Shown in pieces: positions 18,174 through 27,805 of a DNA stretch of 64,000 bases. The position numbers and the translations under genes are program-made. This stretch comes from Bacteroidia bacterium (lineage in GTDB: Bacteria; Bacteroidota; Bacteroidia; J057): positions 3,782,001-3,846,000 of the forward strand of contig JAWPMV010000001.1 in assembly GCA_033391075.1 (NCBI GenBank). The letters run 5' to 3'. The stretch's first letter is position 1; every line of letters begins with the position of its first letter. The notes below the pieces were generated by a model that saw only the letters and a program-made list of their open reading frames with translations, had not been told where the DNA came from and did not search any database.

Positions 18174-18197
18174 AGGGACAGATATAAGGCTGTCCCT
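18174..18197 (+). terminator. Stem-loop after hydrolase gene (weak terminator)
   Basis: AGGGACAG (18174-18181) and CTGTCCCT (18190-18197) form a perfect 8 bp stem with an 8 nt loop, only 6 bp after the hydrolase stop. No T-tract follows directly, so termination may be weak, and the hairpin could instead act in the leader of the kinase mRNA that starts at 18215. Confidence 0.5.
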
Positions 18198-18214
18198 ATG
18201 TATCTTTATAGATT

Positions 18215-19249
18215 ATGATCGAAACCGGTAATAAGCAATTCTGGATCTACCAGAGTCTGGGATGGGGAACGATTGGGCTGTCAAATTTTGTGGTGCAATT
18301 AATAGGAGGATTCCCCTGGGACTACTTACTGGGCAATGCCATTCTTCCTTTCATTTTCGGACTGGCCATTACCAGCATTTACCGTAAGCTAATCAAGGAT
18401 ATGGATTGGCAAAAGTGGAAGATTAGGCAACTGCTTTTACTGATTGTTGGTTCGACCCTTTTACTTACCACTTTATTTCTTGCTTCGGTTGTCTTTGCCA
18501 GCTATATCATATATCCTACTCCTGGCATAAACTTGCCCAGCCTCTTCTCCAATTTCTTCATATTTACTATCATCATGGGGCTTTGGAACCTGATCTATTT
18601 CCTCATCCACTACTTCAATAATTGGAATAGAGCAGAGATAGAAAAATGGAAACTGGCAGCGGAAATGAAAGATGCTCAATTGGGCTCTTTGAAATCCCAA
18701 ATCAATCCTCATTTTGTTTTCAATGCCCTCAATAATATCCGAGCCCTTATTCTCGAAGATCCCGATAAGGCTCGAGATATGCTCCTCAATTTCTCCGACC
18801 TCTTTCGATACTCGCTTAAGCATACCGATCAAGCCAAAGTTGATCTGGAAGAAGAATTGGAAATTGTCAATCAATACCTGGAACTCCTATCTATTCAATA
18901 CGAGGATAAACTCCAGTATGAGTTGTCTGTTTCGCAGGGTTTAGGAGAAATAAAAATTCCACCTATGATCCTGCAATTGCTGGTCGAAAATGCAGTCAAA
19001 CATGGCATTTCCCAAAATAAAGCAGGGGGAGAAATCAGGATAGATATTTCGAGAAGTCCGCAAAATATGGACATTGAAGTAAAAAACTCCGGCAGCCTGA
19101 AAAAATCGGCCAAGCTGGGAGAGAAACTGGGAGTAGGATTGGAAAACATATCTCGCAGGCTTGAGCTCATTTATAATGGCAAAGCGAAGTTTGATATGTA
19201 TGAAGAAAAAGACTTTGTGGTAGCACGTTTAAATATTCCTTTGGTATGA
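18215..19249 (+). CDS. LytS/YehU-type sensor histidine kinase
   Basis: A 344-residue kinase with four predicted membrane helices (residues 10-150) and a cytoplasmic catalytic half. The His_kinase motif SQINPHFVFNALNNIRAL contains the phospho-acceptor His166; the ATP-binding part shows LQLLVENAVKHG and GVGLENISRRL. The protein phosphorylates the LytTR regulator encoded next, whose start codon overlaps its stop (ATGA). The stimulus is unknown; the absence of a periplasmic domain suggests sensing within the membrane. A similar pair lies at 26061-27774. Confidence 0.92.
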   Translation: MIETGNKQFWIYQSLGWGTIGLSNFVVQLIGGFPWDYLLGNAILPFIFGLAITSIYRKLIKDMDWQKWKIRQLLLLIVGSTLLLTTLFLASVVFASYIIYPTPGINLPSLFSNFFIFTIIMGLWNLIYFLIHYFNNWNRAEIEKWKLAAEMKDAQLGSLKSQINPHFVFNALNNIRALILEDPDKARDMLLNFSDLFRYSLKHTDQAKVDLEEELEIVNQYLELLSIQYEDKLQYELSVSQGLGEIKIPPMILQLLVENAVKHGISQNKAGGEIRIDISRSPQNMDIEVKNSGSLKKSAKLGEKLGVGLENISRRLELIYNGKAKFDMYEEKDFVVARLNIPLV

Positions 19250-19950
19250 GTACTTGTCTGGTAATAGAAGATTCCCGTCTCGCCCGTCAGGAACTCATCG
19301 CGATGCTGGCTGATCTGGGAAGTTTTAGCGAAATATTAGAAGCTGAAGATGCTGAACAGGGAAAAAGGCTGCTTCTTCAGGAAAATCCCGATCTGGTATT
19401 TCTGGATATCCATTTGCCCGGACAAAACGGCTTTGAGTTTCTGGAGAGTCTGGATGAACTACCAAAAGTGATATTCACGACTGCCTACGATGAATATGCG
19501 ATCAAATCATTTGACTATAATGCCATAGATTATTTGCTGAAACCGATCAAAAAAGATCGATTAGAGAAGGCATTGGCTAAACTGGATTTGGCGCCTCATG
19601 GGCAACCAAAAACGCTGGGAATTGGGAAGCAGGTATTTGTAAAGGATGGGGAAAAATGCTGGTTTATCAAGCTAGGAGATATTCGCATGTTTGAGTCAGT
19701 GGGGAATTATTCAAAAGTCTATTTTGAAGGGGGAAAACCCATGATCCACAAATCCCTCAATTATTTGGAAGGGGTATTGGATGCTGAAATATTTTTCCGG
19801 GTCAATCGCCAACAAATCATCAACCTCAACCATATTGAAAAACTGGATTCATGGTTCAATGGAAAACTAAAAATCCGATTGAAAAGCGGGGAAGAAGTTG
19901 AAGTCTCCCGCCGTCAATCCAATCGGATCAAATCTCTTTTTAGTATCTAA
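19246..19950 (+). CDS. LytTR family response regulator
   Basis: A 234-residue regulator: receiver domain (residues 3-120; phospho-acceptor Asp54 in VFLDIHLPG, and YLLKPIKKDRL for the conserved Lys) followed by a LytTR DNA-binding domain (VNRQQIINLNHIEKLDSW and the final VSRRQSNRIKSLF). LytTR proteins bind pairs of 9-10 bp direct repeats near promoters. It is translationally coupled to the kinase at 18215. Its stop overlaps the stop of the convergent giant dehydrogenase gene by 4 bp (CTAA). Confidence 0.93.
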   Translation: MSTCLVIEDSRLARQELIAMLADLGSFSEILEAEDAEQGKRLLLQENPDLVFLDIHLPGQNGFEFLESLDELPKVIFTTAYDEYAIKSFDYNAIDYLLKPIKKDRLEKALAKLDLAPHGQPKTLGIGKQVFVKDGEKCWFIKLGDIRMFESVGNYSKVYFEGGKPMIHKSLNYLEGVLDAEIFFRVNRQQIINLNHIEKLDSWFNGKLKIRLKSGEEVEVSRRQSNRIKSLFSI

Positions 19951-22900
19951 TCAGTAGCTACTTCTTCTGTACCCCCCACAATCATGATGTATTTGATCAG
20001 ATCAGCTACTTCTTCATCTGAAAGTGTCTGTAAGAGTCCCTGCGGCATCATGGAAACCTCCGAACTTTCTCTACTCTGAATATCGGCTTTATTGATGATC
20101 AGTTCTTCCTGACCTACAATCCGCATCACAATCTGACGATCATTTTCAGCGGCGATATTTCCCAGATACGTTCGTCCGTCCCGACTCGTGATTACCTGCA
20201 TTTTGTAATCATCCTGGATGTCTCCATTAGGGTCCAGCATATTGTACAGCAAATAATCAATGCTTCCTCTATTGGCTCCCGTGAGATCCGGGCCTATTCT
20301 TCCACCAGCTCCATCCAGAATATGACAGGCTCCACAATTCTTGCTAAAAAGCTGCTTACCATTGCTGGCAGATGCTGCATTTAACACAGATTCTGAGAGA
20401 AGTTCCGTATATCGCTCAATCTCTGACTGTGTATTTTCAGCCAATTGATCGATAGGTCCCCAAACTTCGACAAAGCCATTGCCCATTACTCTTCTCAATT
20501 GTCGGGCAACATAGGCGGGGATATCTTTACGGGGTACATGCTCTTTCTTGATGGCTTCTGTTAGCATATTGGCATACATTCTTCTGGTAGCCATGCTTTG
20601 GATGGTTTCTGATTTTTCTTCAGAGGAAAGGGAAGGATAGTCTTTAATCAGGGTCAGGCCTAAATCATAATTCTCATATTGAGCCATCGCGCGGATAGCT
20701 TCTATGCGCAATTCATCTTCCTGCATCAGATCTTCCAGTTTTCCATGGATTTCCGGCCATTTTTGACTAGCCAAGGCCCGTAAGGCTTTCTTTCGCTCCT
20801 CCAGATCTGCATCCTTGTCTGAAAGAACATTCATATAAGCCTGCGCAGCTTCGGCACTCCCAAACAATCGGGAAATGTCCTGCACCACATCCTTAAAGGC
20901 AGGGTTTGTTCGCAATCTATCTCTTGTGGCTGCCCAGGGATTGGGTTCTTTGACATCCGAGCGACCATCCAGGGCTTTCTGCATACCTTTCAATATGGCT
21001 TCGGTATTAGTGGAATTGGCATTGAGAGATACAATCAATTTTACCATATGATCTCCATCTACCAATCTGCGAGAGATGAACTGACTGATCATGGGATTTT
21101 TGCTGTTCAGAGCCAAAGACATCGAACGAGCAAAGTTATCGTTTACCAAAGGTTCGAGTCCAAACCAGGTCATCAAAGGAATATTGGGATCGGCATTGTC
21201 GAGATCTCTGCTCAGGAGATTTGTAGCAAGTCGCCATGCCGTTTCGGTATCAACCCGCTGCATAGCTGCTGCCAGATAAAGTCGAACCACAGCAGAAGCA
21301 TCTTTGCCCGCCATATCAATCAGCATTGAAGCCATTTCCTCTTTGAGATCCTTATCCTCGGTCAGCAATTGAACGGCCCAGGCCCTGATGTATTCATCCT
21401 TATCTTCCAGCGCTTTGGCCAGATCATTGTCTCGAAAAGCCTGACTCACATGTAAGGTCCACATCGCACGTAGTCTGAGGTCGCCATCCTGGTTATTCCA
21501 AAGCATATCCTGAAGTTTGGCTTTGGCTTCCTTTGATATTTCGCCTTTGCTGGCTCTGTATTGAAGAATCACACGAGCCCTTCTTGCGTGCCAATCACTT
21601 TCGCTCAATTGTAAATCCACCAATTGTTCGTCATTGAGGCTGGATAAATCTGCATACCTTCCTTCCCAGTTCTTTGCCTGTGATTCTTCTGGGTAAATGC
21701 GGAATACCCGTCCGGTTTCTTTTTGCTGTACGGAATTCCCACAAATATCTGCATCATGCCAGTCCAGGACATAGAGATTTCCATCAGGCCCCACCTCCAT
21801 ACTAAATCCTATCCACTGCGCATTATTGGCCAACATAAAATCTTCTCCATGACTGGCAGTAAAACCTGAACCATTTCGATTGAGTTCATCTGAAAGTACT
21901 GCATGCTCATGGATATTGGCCATGAAGATGCGGCCCCGTTGATCTGCCGGAAAGGCATCAGATTGATATACTCTTGCTCCTCCATGGGCTGATCTATGTC
22001 TGTGATCCACTATCGTCTGAATGTCCTGGTAAACATAAGGATTGAAGTGCTGGCCTCCCTGGCGATGGTAGATGCCCCCGGGAATGACATGGAAAAGGTG
22101 GGGGATTACACATGCACTGATAAACAATTGCCCCTTAGGATCATGATCTATGCCCCAGGGATTGCTGAAGCCATGAGAAACCACTTCAAAAATGTCTTTG
22201 GTGGGATGGTAACGCCAAACACCACCATTGATATCAACTCCTTCTTTCTCAAATATATCTTCGGGAAAAGGATCCTTGTGCTTATACATTTTCCCATCGC
22301 CTTCAGGTTTTCGAATACGAGAAGGAGTAGCAAATCCTTCAAGCCCATAGAGCCAACCATCAGGCCCCCAATGAAGGCTGTTTATGGTCTCATGGCGATC
22401 CCGAATTCCCCAACCCGTACGAAGGATTTTTATATCCTCTTCATCGGCTTTATCGTCCTGATCAGCATCCGGAACAAACATAAAGTTAGGCGGAGCTCCC
22501 AGATAGAGTCCATCAAATCCAACCGCGATAGCGGAAGGGAAGGGAATCCCTTCCAGGAATACTTTCTTCGAATCTGCGACTCCATCTTTATCGGTATCTT
22601 CCAAAATAAGGATGCGGCTGTTCCCAAAATTTGAAAAACCTTCTTTTCGGTTTTCATAGTCTCGATTCTCGGCAATCCAAAGGCGGCCTTTATCATCCCA
22701 GCAAAAAGCCATTGGTTGAGTAATCATGGGTTCGGAGGCCCATGCATTTACTCCATAACCTTCCTTGATCGTCATATTATCAACCGCTTCCTGAGGATTT
22801 AGAAATTTAGCCTGCCGACCTTCTTCCTGTGCAAGCCCCCAAAGAGCCACACCTGTGTACATCCCATCTTCTCCGATAAAGGAATTCCAGTCATCGCGCA

Positions 22901-23738
22901 TGGTAATATCATCCAAACGCCCTTTATAGAACAATAATTCATGTTGGTACAATAGAGACTCCCCCTTTTGCAAAGCCCTTCCTTTCTGACTCATACTTCC
23001 GCTCCCTAATCCCCTATTGCTTACTGTCCAGGCTTGAGGGAAATCGGCATTAGAAGGGTGATCAAAAAGCGCTACATGAAAGGGACTTTCCGACTGATCC
23101 AGACTTAAGTCTATCCACATCGCACGTTTGCCATTGGCCTGGGCATTTCTTTGTCGTGCTGCATTTACAATTTGCTTTTCTCCTACTATATGGGAGAAGA
23201 ACAGGCCATTATCACTTGAGCTCCCTATTTCGACATCCGTCAGGGCTTTCCCTTCCCATTCCAAATCCAGACTCACCTTTTCCCCCAATACACTCATGGA
23301 CCAAATCTGGCTTTCTTCCAGGATGCCAGTTCCTTCTTCATTCAGGTATTGATAAACGATTTGCCATTTGACTTGCTCTCCTTCTTTTTTCAATATCTCA
23401 CTTGAAACCTTCTTCCAATAGCCCGCCCCATTTTCCTCTAAATAATTACGGCCATTGAGATTAGAGAAAGCCCAGAACAGACCTTCGTTTTCTGCCAGAA
23501 ATTTTTGGGAACCGGGCAATTGTAAGGAATGGAGGTAAGGACGGGATTCCTCTTTCATTTCATGAATCAAAAGAGCAGCTTTAGTATCTCCTGCTCTGAT
23601 CAGGTAGGAATCTCCGGATTCATTTTCGTATATCGAAAAGGAAGAAATCGTATCAGCAGATGGCTGAGAAGTACGACATGCTACGAATAAAAGGGCCAAA
23701 CTGAGTAGATAGACCAGCCTATAAATTTGTCTGTTCAT
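19947..23738 (-). CDS. DUF6807 - PVC-type sugar dehydrogenase-like propeller - HEAT - cytochrome c lipoprotein
   Basis: A 1263-residue lipoprotein (LLFVACRTS, Cys20) when started at ATG 23738; the upstream in-frame start at 23825 would put 29 polar residues before the signal. Order: DUF6807/PmoA-like domain (about 30-300, same family as the gene at 28311); a PVC-type membrane-bound dehydrogenase propeller (about 330-720: VNAWASEPMITQPMAFCWDD, KGRLWIAENRDY, then GANGGV-type loops); HEAT-like repeats (about 740-1080); and a C-terminal cytochrome c (heme motif CGACH, Cys1135/Cys1138/His1139, axial region SMMPQGLL). It is probably a periplasmic/outer-membrane oxidoreductase passing electrons to the terminal heme. 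The substrate is not known. Confidence 0.85.
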   Translation of the reverse strand: MNRQIYRLVYLLSLALLFVACRTSQPSADTISSFSIYENESGDSYLIRAGDTKAALLIHEMKEESRPYLHSLQLPGSQKFLAENEGLFWAFSNLNGRNYLEENGAGYWKKVSSEILKKEGEQVKWQIVYQYLNEEGTGILEESQIWSMSVLGEKVSLDLEWEGKALTDVEIGSSSDNGLFFSHIVGEKQIVNAARQRNAQANGKRAMWIDLSLDQSESPFHVALFDHPSNADFPQAWTVSNRGLGSGSMSQKGRALQKGESLLYQHELLFYKGRLDDITMRDDWNSFIGEDGMYTGVALWGLAQEEGRQAKFLNPQEAVDNMTIKEGYGVNAWASEPMITQPMAFCWDDKGRLWIAENRDYENRKEGFSNFGNSRILILEDTDKDGVADSKKVFLEGIPFPSAIAVGFDGLYLGAPPNFMFVPDADQDDKADEEDIKILRTGWGIRDRHETINSLHWGPDGWLYGLEGFATPSRIRKPEGDGKMYKHKDPFPEDIFEKEGVDINGGVWRYHPTKDIFEVVSHGFSNPWGIDHDPKGQLFISACVIPHLFHVIPGGIYHRQGGQHFNPYVYQDIQTIVDHRHRSAHGGARVYQSDAFPADQRGRIFMANIHEHAVLSDELNRNGSGFTASHGEDFMLANNAQWIGFSMEVGPDGNLYVLDWHDADICGNSVQQKETGRVFRIYPEESQAKNWEGRYADLSSLNDEQLVDLQLSESDWHARRARVILQYRASKGEISKEAKAKLQDMLWNNQDGDLRLRAMWTLHVSQAFRDNDLAKALEDKDEYIRAWAVQLLTEDKDLKEEMASMLIDMAGKDASAVVRLYLAAAMQRVDTETAWRLATNLLSRDLDNADPNIPLMTWFGLEPLVNDNFARSMSLALNSKNPMISQFISRRLVDGDHMVKLIVSLNANSTNTEAILKGMQKALDGRSDVKEPNPWAATRDRLRTNPAFKDVVQDISRLFGSAEAAQAYMNVLSDKDADLEERKKALRALASQKWPEIHGKLEDLMQEDELRIEAIRAMAQYENYDLGLTLIKDYPSLSSEEKSETIQSMATRRMYANMLTEAIKKEHVPRKDIPAYVARQLRRVMGNGFVEVWGPIDQLAENTQSEIERYTELLSESVLNAASASNGKQLFSKNCGACHILDGAGGRIGPDLTGANRGSIDYLLYNMLDPNGDIQDDYKMQVITSRDGRTYLGNIAAENDRQIVMRIVGQEELIINKADIQSRESSEVSMMPQGLLQTLSDEEVADLIKYIMIVGGTEEVATD

Positions 23739-23847
23739 GTTATTAGTAGTAGTAATTTGTAAGATCAAGTTAGGAAATTTAATGTTCCTTTGTAAGCCAA
23801 ATTTTTCGGAGAAAGCTAAGCCCATTTAAAGAGAAACTGTATTTGAG

Positions 23848-24345
23848 ATGAAAGCCCTGGACAAATCAATTACTTGCCAAATCAAATGGTTGATCAATGG
23901 GAGAGCCCTGAAAAAACAGGAATTTGTCTCTACCAGCTACCTGAATCGCGGACAAGAAAGAAACCTGGCCCATCCAGATTTTCACAAGTTTCCCATTGAG
24001 ATTCATTTAAGTCGAGATCTTTTTCTGGAGATATTTGCCCATGCTTATGATCCCTTTGTAGCAGGAGAAAAGGAAGAAGATCCCTATGAATGGGATCAAT
24101 TTGAGGTTTTTGATAGACTGAGATGCCTATCCTATCCGGATTTGGAAGTCTTATACCAGGACCATAAAGACTTACTGACTCTTACTGTATTGGAATTGGA
24201 AACTGATTTTTCTGATCTCATTGCTATGGAAAGGGAATCAGAATCAGAGATTAGTGTTTATCTGCACCTTTGGAAACATTGTATAATAGAAAAGGAGCAG
24301 GTTTGTATACAGGGATTGGCTTTGAGTGCGCAGGCCCTGGATTGA
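23848..24345 (+). CDS. Hypothetical protein, acidic, cytoplasmic
   Basis: A 165-residue protein without signal peptide or membrane helix. It is rich in acidic and aromatic residues (AHAYDPFVAGEKEEDPYEWDQ) and has no motif I recognise. It is divergent from the big cytochrome-containing gene (110 bp apart) and ends at a dispersed repeat. The coding potential is supported by a long frame with a normal ATG start and typical codon usage, but its function is unknown. Confidence 0.55.
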   Translation: MKALDKSITCQIKWLINGRALKKQEFVSTSYLNRGQERNLAHPDFHKFPIEIHLSRDLFLEIFAHAYDPFVAGEKEEDPYEWDQFEVFDRLRCLSYPDLEVLYQDHKDLLTLTVLELETDFSDLIAMERESESEISVYLHLWKHCIIEKEQVCIQGLALSAQALD

Positions 24346-24373
24346 AAGCTGCCAATTGCCTGCCCTAAAAGAT

Positions 24374-24449
24374 TATTGCGAGACTTAAAATCAGAAGAAG
24401 CAATCTCCTGGAATCCCGATAGTATTTTAGGATCAAGGAGATTGCTTCG
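24374..24449. repeat. Dispersed repeat R1, partial copy (hairpin with GAAGCAATCTCCT arms)
   Basis: Contains ATTGCGAGA followed by GAAGCAATCTCCT (24397-24409) and its exact complement AGGAGATTGCTTC (24436-24448). The same parts appear in full at 35069-35164 and 57659-57754, where outer TGTCATTGCGA arms are also present. Here the outer right arm is missing. It sits between convergent genes and could serve as a bidirectional terminator. Confidence 0.7.
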
Positions 24450-24479
24450 AAGCCTTGAGATATTCTTTCTATAAATTAG

Positions 24480-25883
24480 CTACTTCATCTTCCTCAAAGC
24501 ATGCTGCGCCGATTCCATTTCCGGATCGAGGCTTAGGGCTTTTTCGTAATACTTTTTTGCATTAATCTTATCTCCCAGTTTTAGGCATACTTCTCCCAAA
24601 CTATCCCAAACATTAGGGACCTCGGGAAAAAGTCGAGTATTCAATTCAAAAATATTTCGGGCGTCCTGTACTTTCTTATCTCTCATCAACTGATAGCCCA
24701 ACATATTCAGAATCATATCTCTGGGGTCTGTCGCGTGAAAATTAAGGGTCAGCTCCTTGAAATTATTCTCAACATATTTGATTCCCGATTTTTTGTAGGC
24801 TTTAAATACATTTTGAACAGCAGGGAGATGGGGTTTGGGAGCTTCCTCTCCTTTGATCAAGTCCAAAATACCTGCCCCTAATTGTTCGGCAACCGGTTCA
24901 TCCATATTGGCAAAAACCATGACGGATATTTTATCTCGCAGGTTTTCAAAATAAACTGTATTTGCTCCCTCATAGCCACCCGCATAAGCCATGGGCTGCC
25001 CATTTTCTTTAAATTTTTGCAAATAAGGATAGAGAGCATCCATCTGCTTTAATTCATCTGACCAAAGCTCCTCTCCATAAAAATAGGCCTGATAAAAACG
25101 CAAGATATCCCGAGTAGTAGATTGAAAACCTCCATCTGGTTTGGGAATTTCTACAAAGCCCGTATTATTCTGTAAGTCTCCTTTATAGTTTTTGAAATAG
25201 CCTATTGCTCTGTCCTTAATCTTATCCACCTCTTCCACATAGGTTTCTGTCATGGATAGGGGCTGGAGGATTTGCTCCTTTACATTTTCTGTGTAAGGTT
25301 TTCCACTCAGCTTTTCAATAATAGCTCCAAGCACCACATATCCGGCATTGCTGTATTCCTGTTCTTCCCCCGGAGGGAAAAGCAAAGCTTTCTTTTTTAT
25401 CCTTTCCACCAAAGCTGCAATAGTTTTATCTTTTTTGGGTGCATCGAAATAGCCCGGATAAAAATAGGGAGCTATACCCGAGCTATGATTGAGCAACATT
25501 TCAACAGTAATTCCCTTTGCCGCTTCTGCTTGAAAACCGGAGAGAATATCGCCCAATTTATCCTCCATTTTCAATTGGCCATTTTCCAGCATTTTCATGA
25601 TCAAGACCTTGGTAAAGGATTTATTCATCGAGCCTATATCAAATTTTGTAGTCAGTTTGTTGGGTAAAGATTTTTCACGATTAGCCAGGCCAAAAGCCTT
25701 ATGGTAAACTTCCTTTCCTTGATCTGCAACCAGCACAATGCCAGAAAAAATATCCAAATCTACATACTGCTTAACCAAGCTATCTATTTGCGGCTCCAGG
25801 CGGGAAATATCCAGCTTTGCATCTTGGGCAAATGCCAGGGGTAAACAGAAAATTAAACTGAGAAATAGGGTAAGTACTTTCAT
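24480..25883 (-). CDS. Serine hydrolase (class C beta-lactamase fold) with C-terminal TPR-like repeats
   Basis: A 467-residue exported protein (signal peptide to about Ala19). The beta-lactamase/PBP-like domain has the S-x-x-K motif at Ser85-Lys88 (GSMNKSF) and Y-S-N in EYSNAGYVVLG; the third motif is an AGGYEG rather than the usual HxG, so it is likely a peptidase/esterase rather than an antibiotic-resistance enzyme. The last 70 residues (VWDSLGEVCLKLGDKINAKKYYEKAL) are TPR units, a frequent Bacteroidota add-on. It runs towards the R1 repeat. Confidence 0.88.
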   Translation of the reverse strand: MKVLTLFLSLIFCLPLAFAQDAKLDISRLEPQIDSLVKQYVDLDIFSGIVLVADQGKEVYHKAFGLANREKSLPNKLTTKFDIGSMNKSFTKVLIMKMLENGQLKMEDKLGDILSGFQAEAAKGITVEMLLNHSSGIAPYFYPGYFDAPKKDKTIAALVERIKKKALLFPPGEEQEYSNAGYVVLGAIIEKLSGKPYTENVKEQILQPLSMTETYVEEVDKIKDRAIGYFKNYKGDLQNNTGFVEIPKPDGGFQSTTRDILRFYQAYFYGEELWSDELKQMDALYPYLQKFKENGQPMAYAGGYEGANTVYFENLRDKISVMVFANMDEPVAEQLGAGILDLIKGEEAPKPHLPAVQNVFKAYKKSGIKYVENNFKELTLNFHATDPRDMILNMLGYQLMRDKKVQDARNIFELNTRLFPEVPNVWDSLGEVCLKLGDKINAKKYYEKALSLDPEMESAQHALRKMK

Positions 25884-25992
25884 TTTTTCCTCAAGAATAC
25901 TGAGAATGCGAATAGCAGATAGAAAAATGGTAGGAATGGCCCTGCTTTTGGTAAGAACGAATCAAATAGACTTCCTCTGGCTTTTCATTGCT

Positions 25993-26021
25993 TTCATAAC
26001 ATAAATGCCTCGTTCATAACA
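25993..26021 (+). promoter_or_regulatory. Paired 9 bp direct repeat upstream of LytS/LytTR operon (possible LytTR site)
   Basis: TTCATAACA occurs at 25993-26001 and again, identical, at 26013-26021, 20 bp start to start and about 40 bp ahead of the kinase start codon. LytTR regulators bind two 9 bp direct repeats on one face of the helix, so this fits an autoregulatory site in layout. The bases do not match the published LytTR consensus outside the GTT core on the opposite strand, so the call is by arrangement only. Confidence 0.4.
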
Positions 26022-26060
26022 GCAATTACCGTAGCTGCCCAAAGAATCCTATTTTTAAGC

Positions 26061-27098
26061 ATGCAAAAGAAGTGGCTGGAAGGATGTATCAATCTTATTT
26101 TTTGGCTGTCCAGTGCCTGGCTGATCATCAGTAGTTTCTCTATAGAGGCTCAGGAAATCGAGATCATCAATGGAGTGGAAAATATCCAGATTAGTCGGAA
26201 CGAAGGATTGATGCTGCAACTCAGCTTATTGGTCATTATTTCAATGGCTATGTTTTACCTAAATCTTTGGAACCTCAAAAAATTGCTGAGCGGCAAAGCC
26301 AGATTGTCAATTCTACTTTCTTCAGCATTTATTTTTATGGCTGCTTTTCTCCTTTATCTGGGCCTAAGGGGAGTCTCGGTTTTTAGCCTGGAATTGTATC
26401 CGGCAATTTCCCTGATTATTGGGATTTTGTTCTTTTATTTTAGCTTATCGACAGCTTATGGATTAGGGAAAGTTTGGCTGGCAAGTGATAAGCGAAATCA
26501 GGAGTTACTCTTTGCAAAGAAAAGTGCAGAACTCAGTCTATTAAGAGCCCAATTGCAGCCACATTTCCTATTCAATGTCCTCAATAATCTGCTGGCGATG
26601 GTAGATCAGCAAACAAATCCAAAGTTGGCGAAGAGCATTGGTAAATTATCTTCCTTATTGCGCTATGTTGTATATGAAGCAAAGCATGAGCAGGTTTCTC
26701 TTTCTAAAGAAATAGAATTCATTCGTGATTTTGCCGCTTTGTACCAGGATCGATTTGAAGAAGGAGAACTAGAGTTCAGACTAGAGGTAAAAGGAGATTC
26801 CGAAGCCATATTTGTCGAACCTGGCATTTTTATACCTTTTATCGAAAACGCCTTTAAATATGGTATTCTCCCTGAAAAGCAGTCCCTGATATCTATAACT
26901 TTTTACCTGGAGAAAGCAGGCCAAATCCTTTTCCAAATAAGCAATCCCATTCACCCGGAAATCCATAATCCAAATGAGGGAGGAAATGGTTTACCTGCTA
27001 TCAAGAAAAGACTTGAACTGGTTTATCCAGATGCACATATTTTGGAAATTGATCGTTCGAATGACTATCGCGTAGAATTAAGCCTGAGCTATGATTAA
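26061..27098 (+). CDS. LytS-type sensor histidine kinase
   Basis: A 345-residue kinase with three or four N-terminal membrane helices (about residues 10-30, 55-72, 82-105, 113-135) and a cytoplasmic kinase half. The phospho-acceptor His168 lies in QLQPHFLFNVLNNLLAM, and the ATP-binding region has FIPFIENAFKYG and NEGGNGLPAIKKRL. The gene overlaps the LytTR regulator by 8 bp. Two identical 9 bp direct repeats sit upstream. No ligand-binding domain is seen. Confidence 0.92.
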   Translation: MQKKWLEGCINLIFWLSSAWLIISSFSIEAQEIEIINGVENIQISRNEGLMLQLSLLVIISMAMFYLNLWNLKKLLSGKARLSILLSSAFIFMAAFLLYLGLRGVSVFSLELYPAISLIIGILFFYFSLSTAYGLGKVWLASDKRNQELLFAKKSAELSLLRAQLQPHFLFNVLNNLLAMVDQQTNPKLAKSIGKLSSLLRYVVYEAKHEQVSLSKEIEFIRDFAALYQDRFEEGELEFRLEVKGDSEAIFVEPGIFIPFIENAFKYGILPEKQSLISITFYLEKAGQILFQISNPIHPEIHNPNEGGNGLPAIKKRLELVYPDAHILEIDRSNDYRVELSLSYD

Positions 27099-27774
27099 GT
27101 TAATAATTGTAGATGATGAGCCTAAGGCTATACAAATGCTCGAATCCTATGTAGAGCATTTTCCTATGCTGTCTTGCCAGGCAAGTTTTCGGAATGCATT
27201 GAAAGCCTTTGAGTACCTGTCTCAGAGTAAGATTGACCTCATCTTGCTCGATATCAATATGCCACATCTCTCCGGTCTGGCACTTTCCAAAATGATTGAC
27301 CCAAATATCCAGCTCATTTTTACGACTGCCTATTCAGAGTATGCTGCGGAAAGTTATGAGGTACATGCGATCGATTATCTTCTCAAACCCATCAGTCTGG
27401 AAAGATTTGGCAAAGCGATTTCAAAAGTCCTCAAACAAGAAAAACAGGCAGAAGCCCTCGAAAGCCAGCAATTATTGATTAAAAGTGGAAGCAGACAATA
27501 TCCGGTACAAATTTCAGATATATTATACCTGGAAAAGGATGGAAATTATATGAGCTACTATTTGGCAGCGGGCAAGGTGATAGCAAGGCAAAGCGTAGCT
27601 GAGGCTCTCCTTCATTTACCTCAATACTTTGTTCAGTGCCATAAATCATTCATTGTAAATTGCCGTAAGATCAGTTTTTTTGAAAAGGATGAGATTAGCC
27701 TAGCTGAGTTGAAAATCCCTATTGGCAATTCCTATCGAGAAAATTTTCTTCTACAGATGCGTGCAGGTTTTTAA
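27091..27774 (+). CDS. LytTR family response regulator
   Basis: A 227-residue regulator with receiver (residues 1-120; Asp54 in LILLDINMPHLSG; Lys in YLLKPISLERF) and LytTR DNA-binding domain (FVQCHKSFIVNCRKI, then IPIGNSYRENFL). It is coupled to the kinase at 26061 by an 8 bp overlap. The regulon is unknown; the paired direct repeats at 25993-26021 suggest it controls its own operon (inference). Confidence 0.92.
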   Translation: MIKLIIVDDEPKAIQMLESYVEHFPMLSCQASFRNALKAFEYLSQSKIDLILLDINMPHLSGLALSKMIDPNIQLIFTTAYSEYAAESYEVHAIDYLLKPISLERFGKAISKVLKQEKQAEALESQQLLIKSGSRQYPVQISDILYLEKDGNYMSYYLAAGKVIARQSVAEALLHLPQYFVQCHKSFIVNCRKISFFEKDEISLAELKIPIGNSYRENFLLQMRAGF

Positions 27775-27805
27775 TCAACAAAGAATTTCTTCCTAGTTTA
27801 GACCT

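Noticed and set aside
21996-22634. Plus-strand 212-codon frame inside the giant dehydrogenase gene
   Set aside because: The minus strand here encodes the conserved propeller; the plus frame has low-complexity, non-homologous text.
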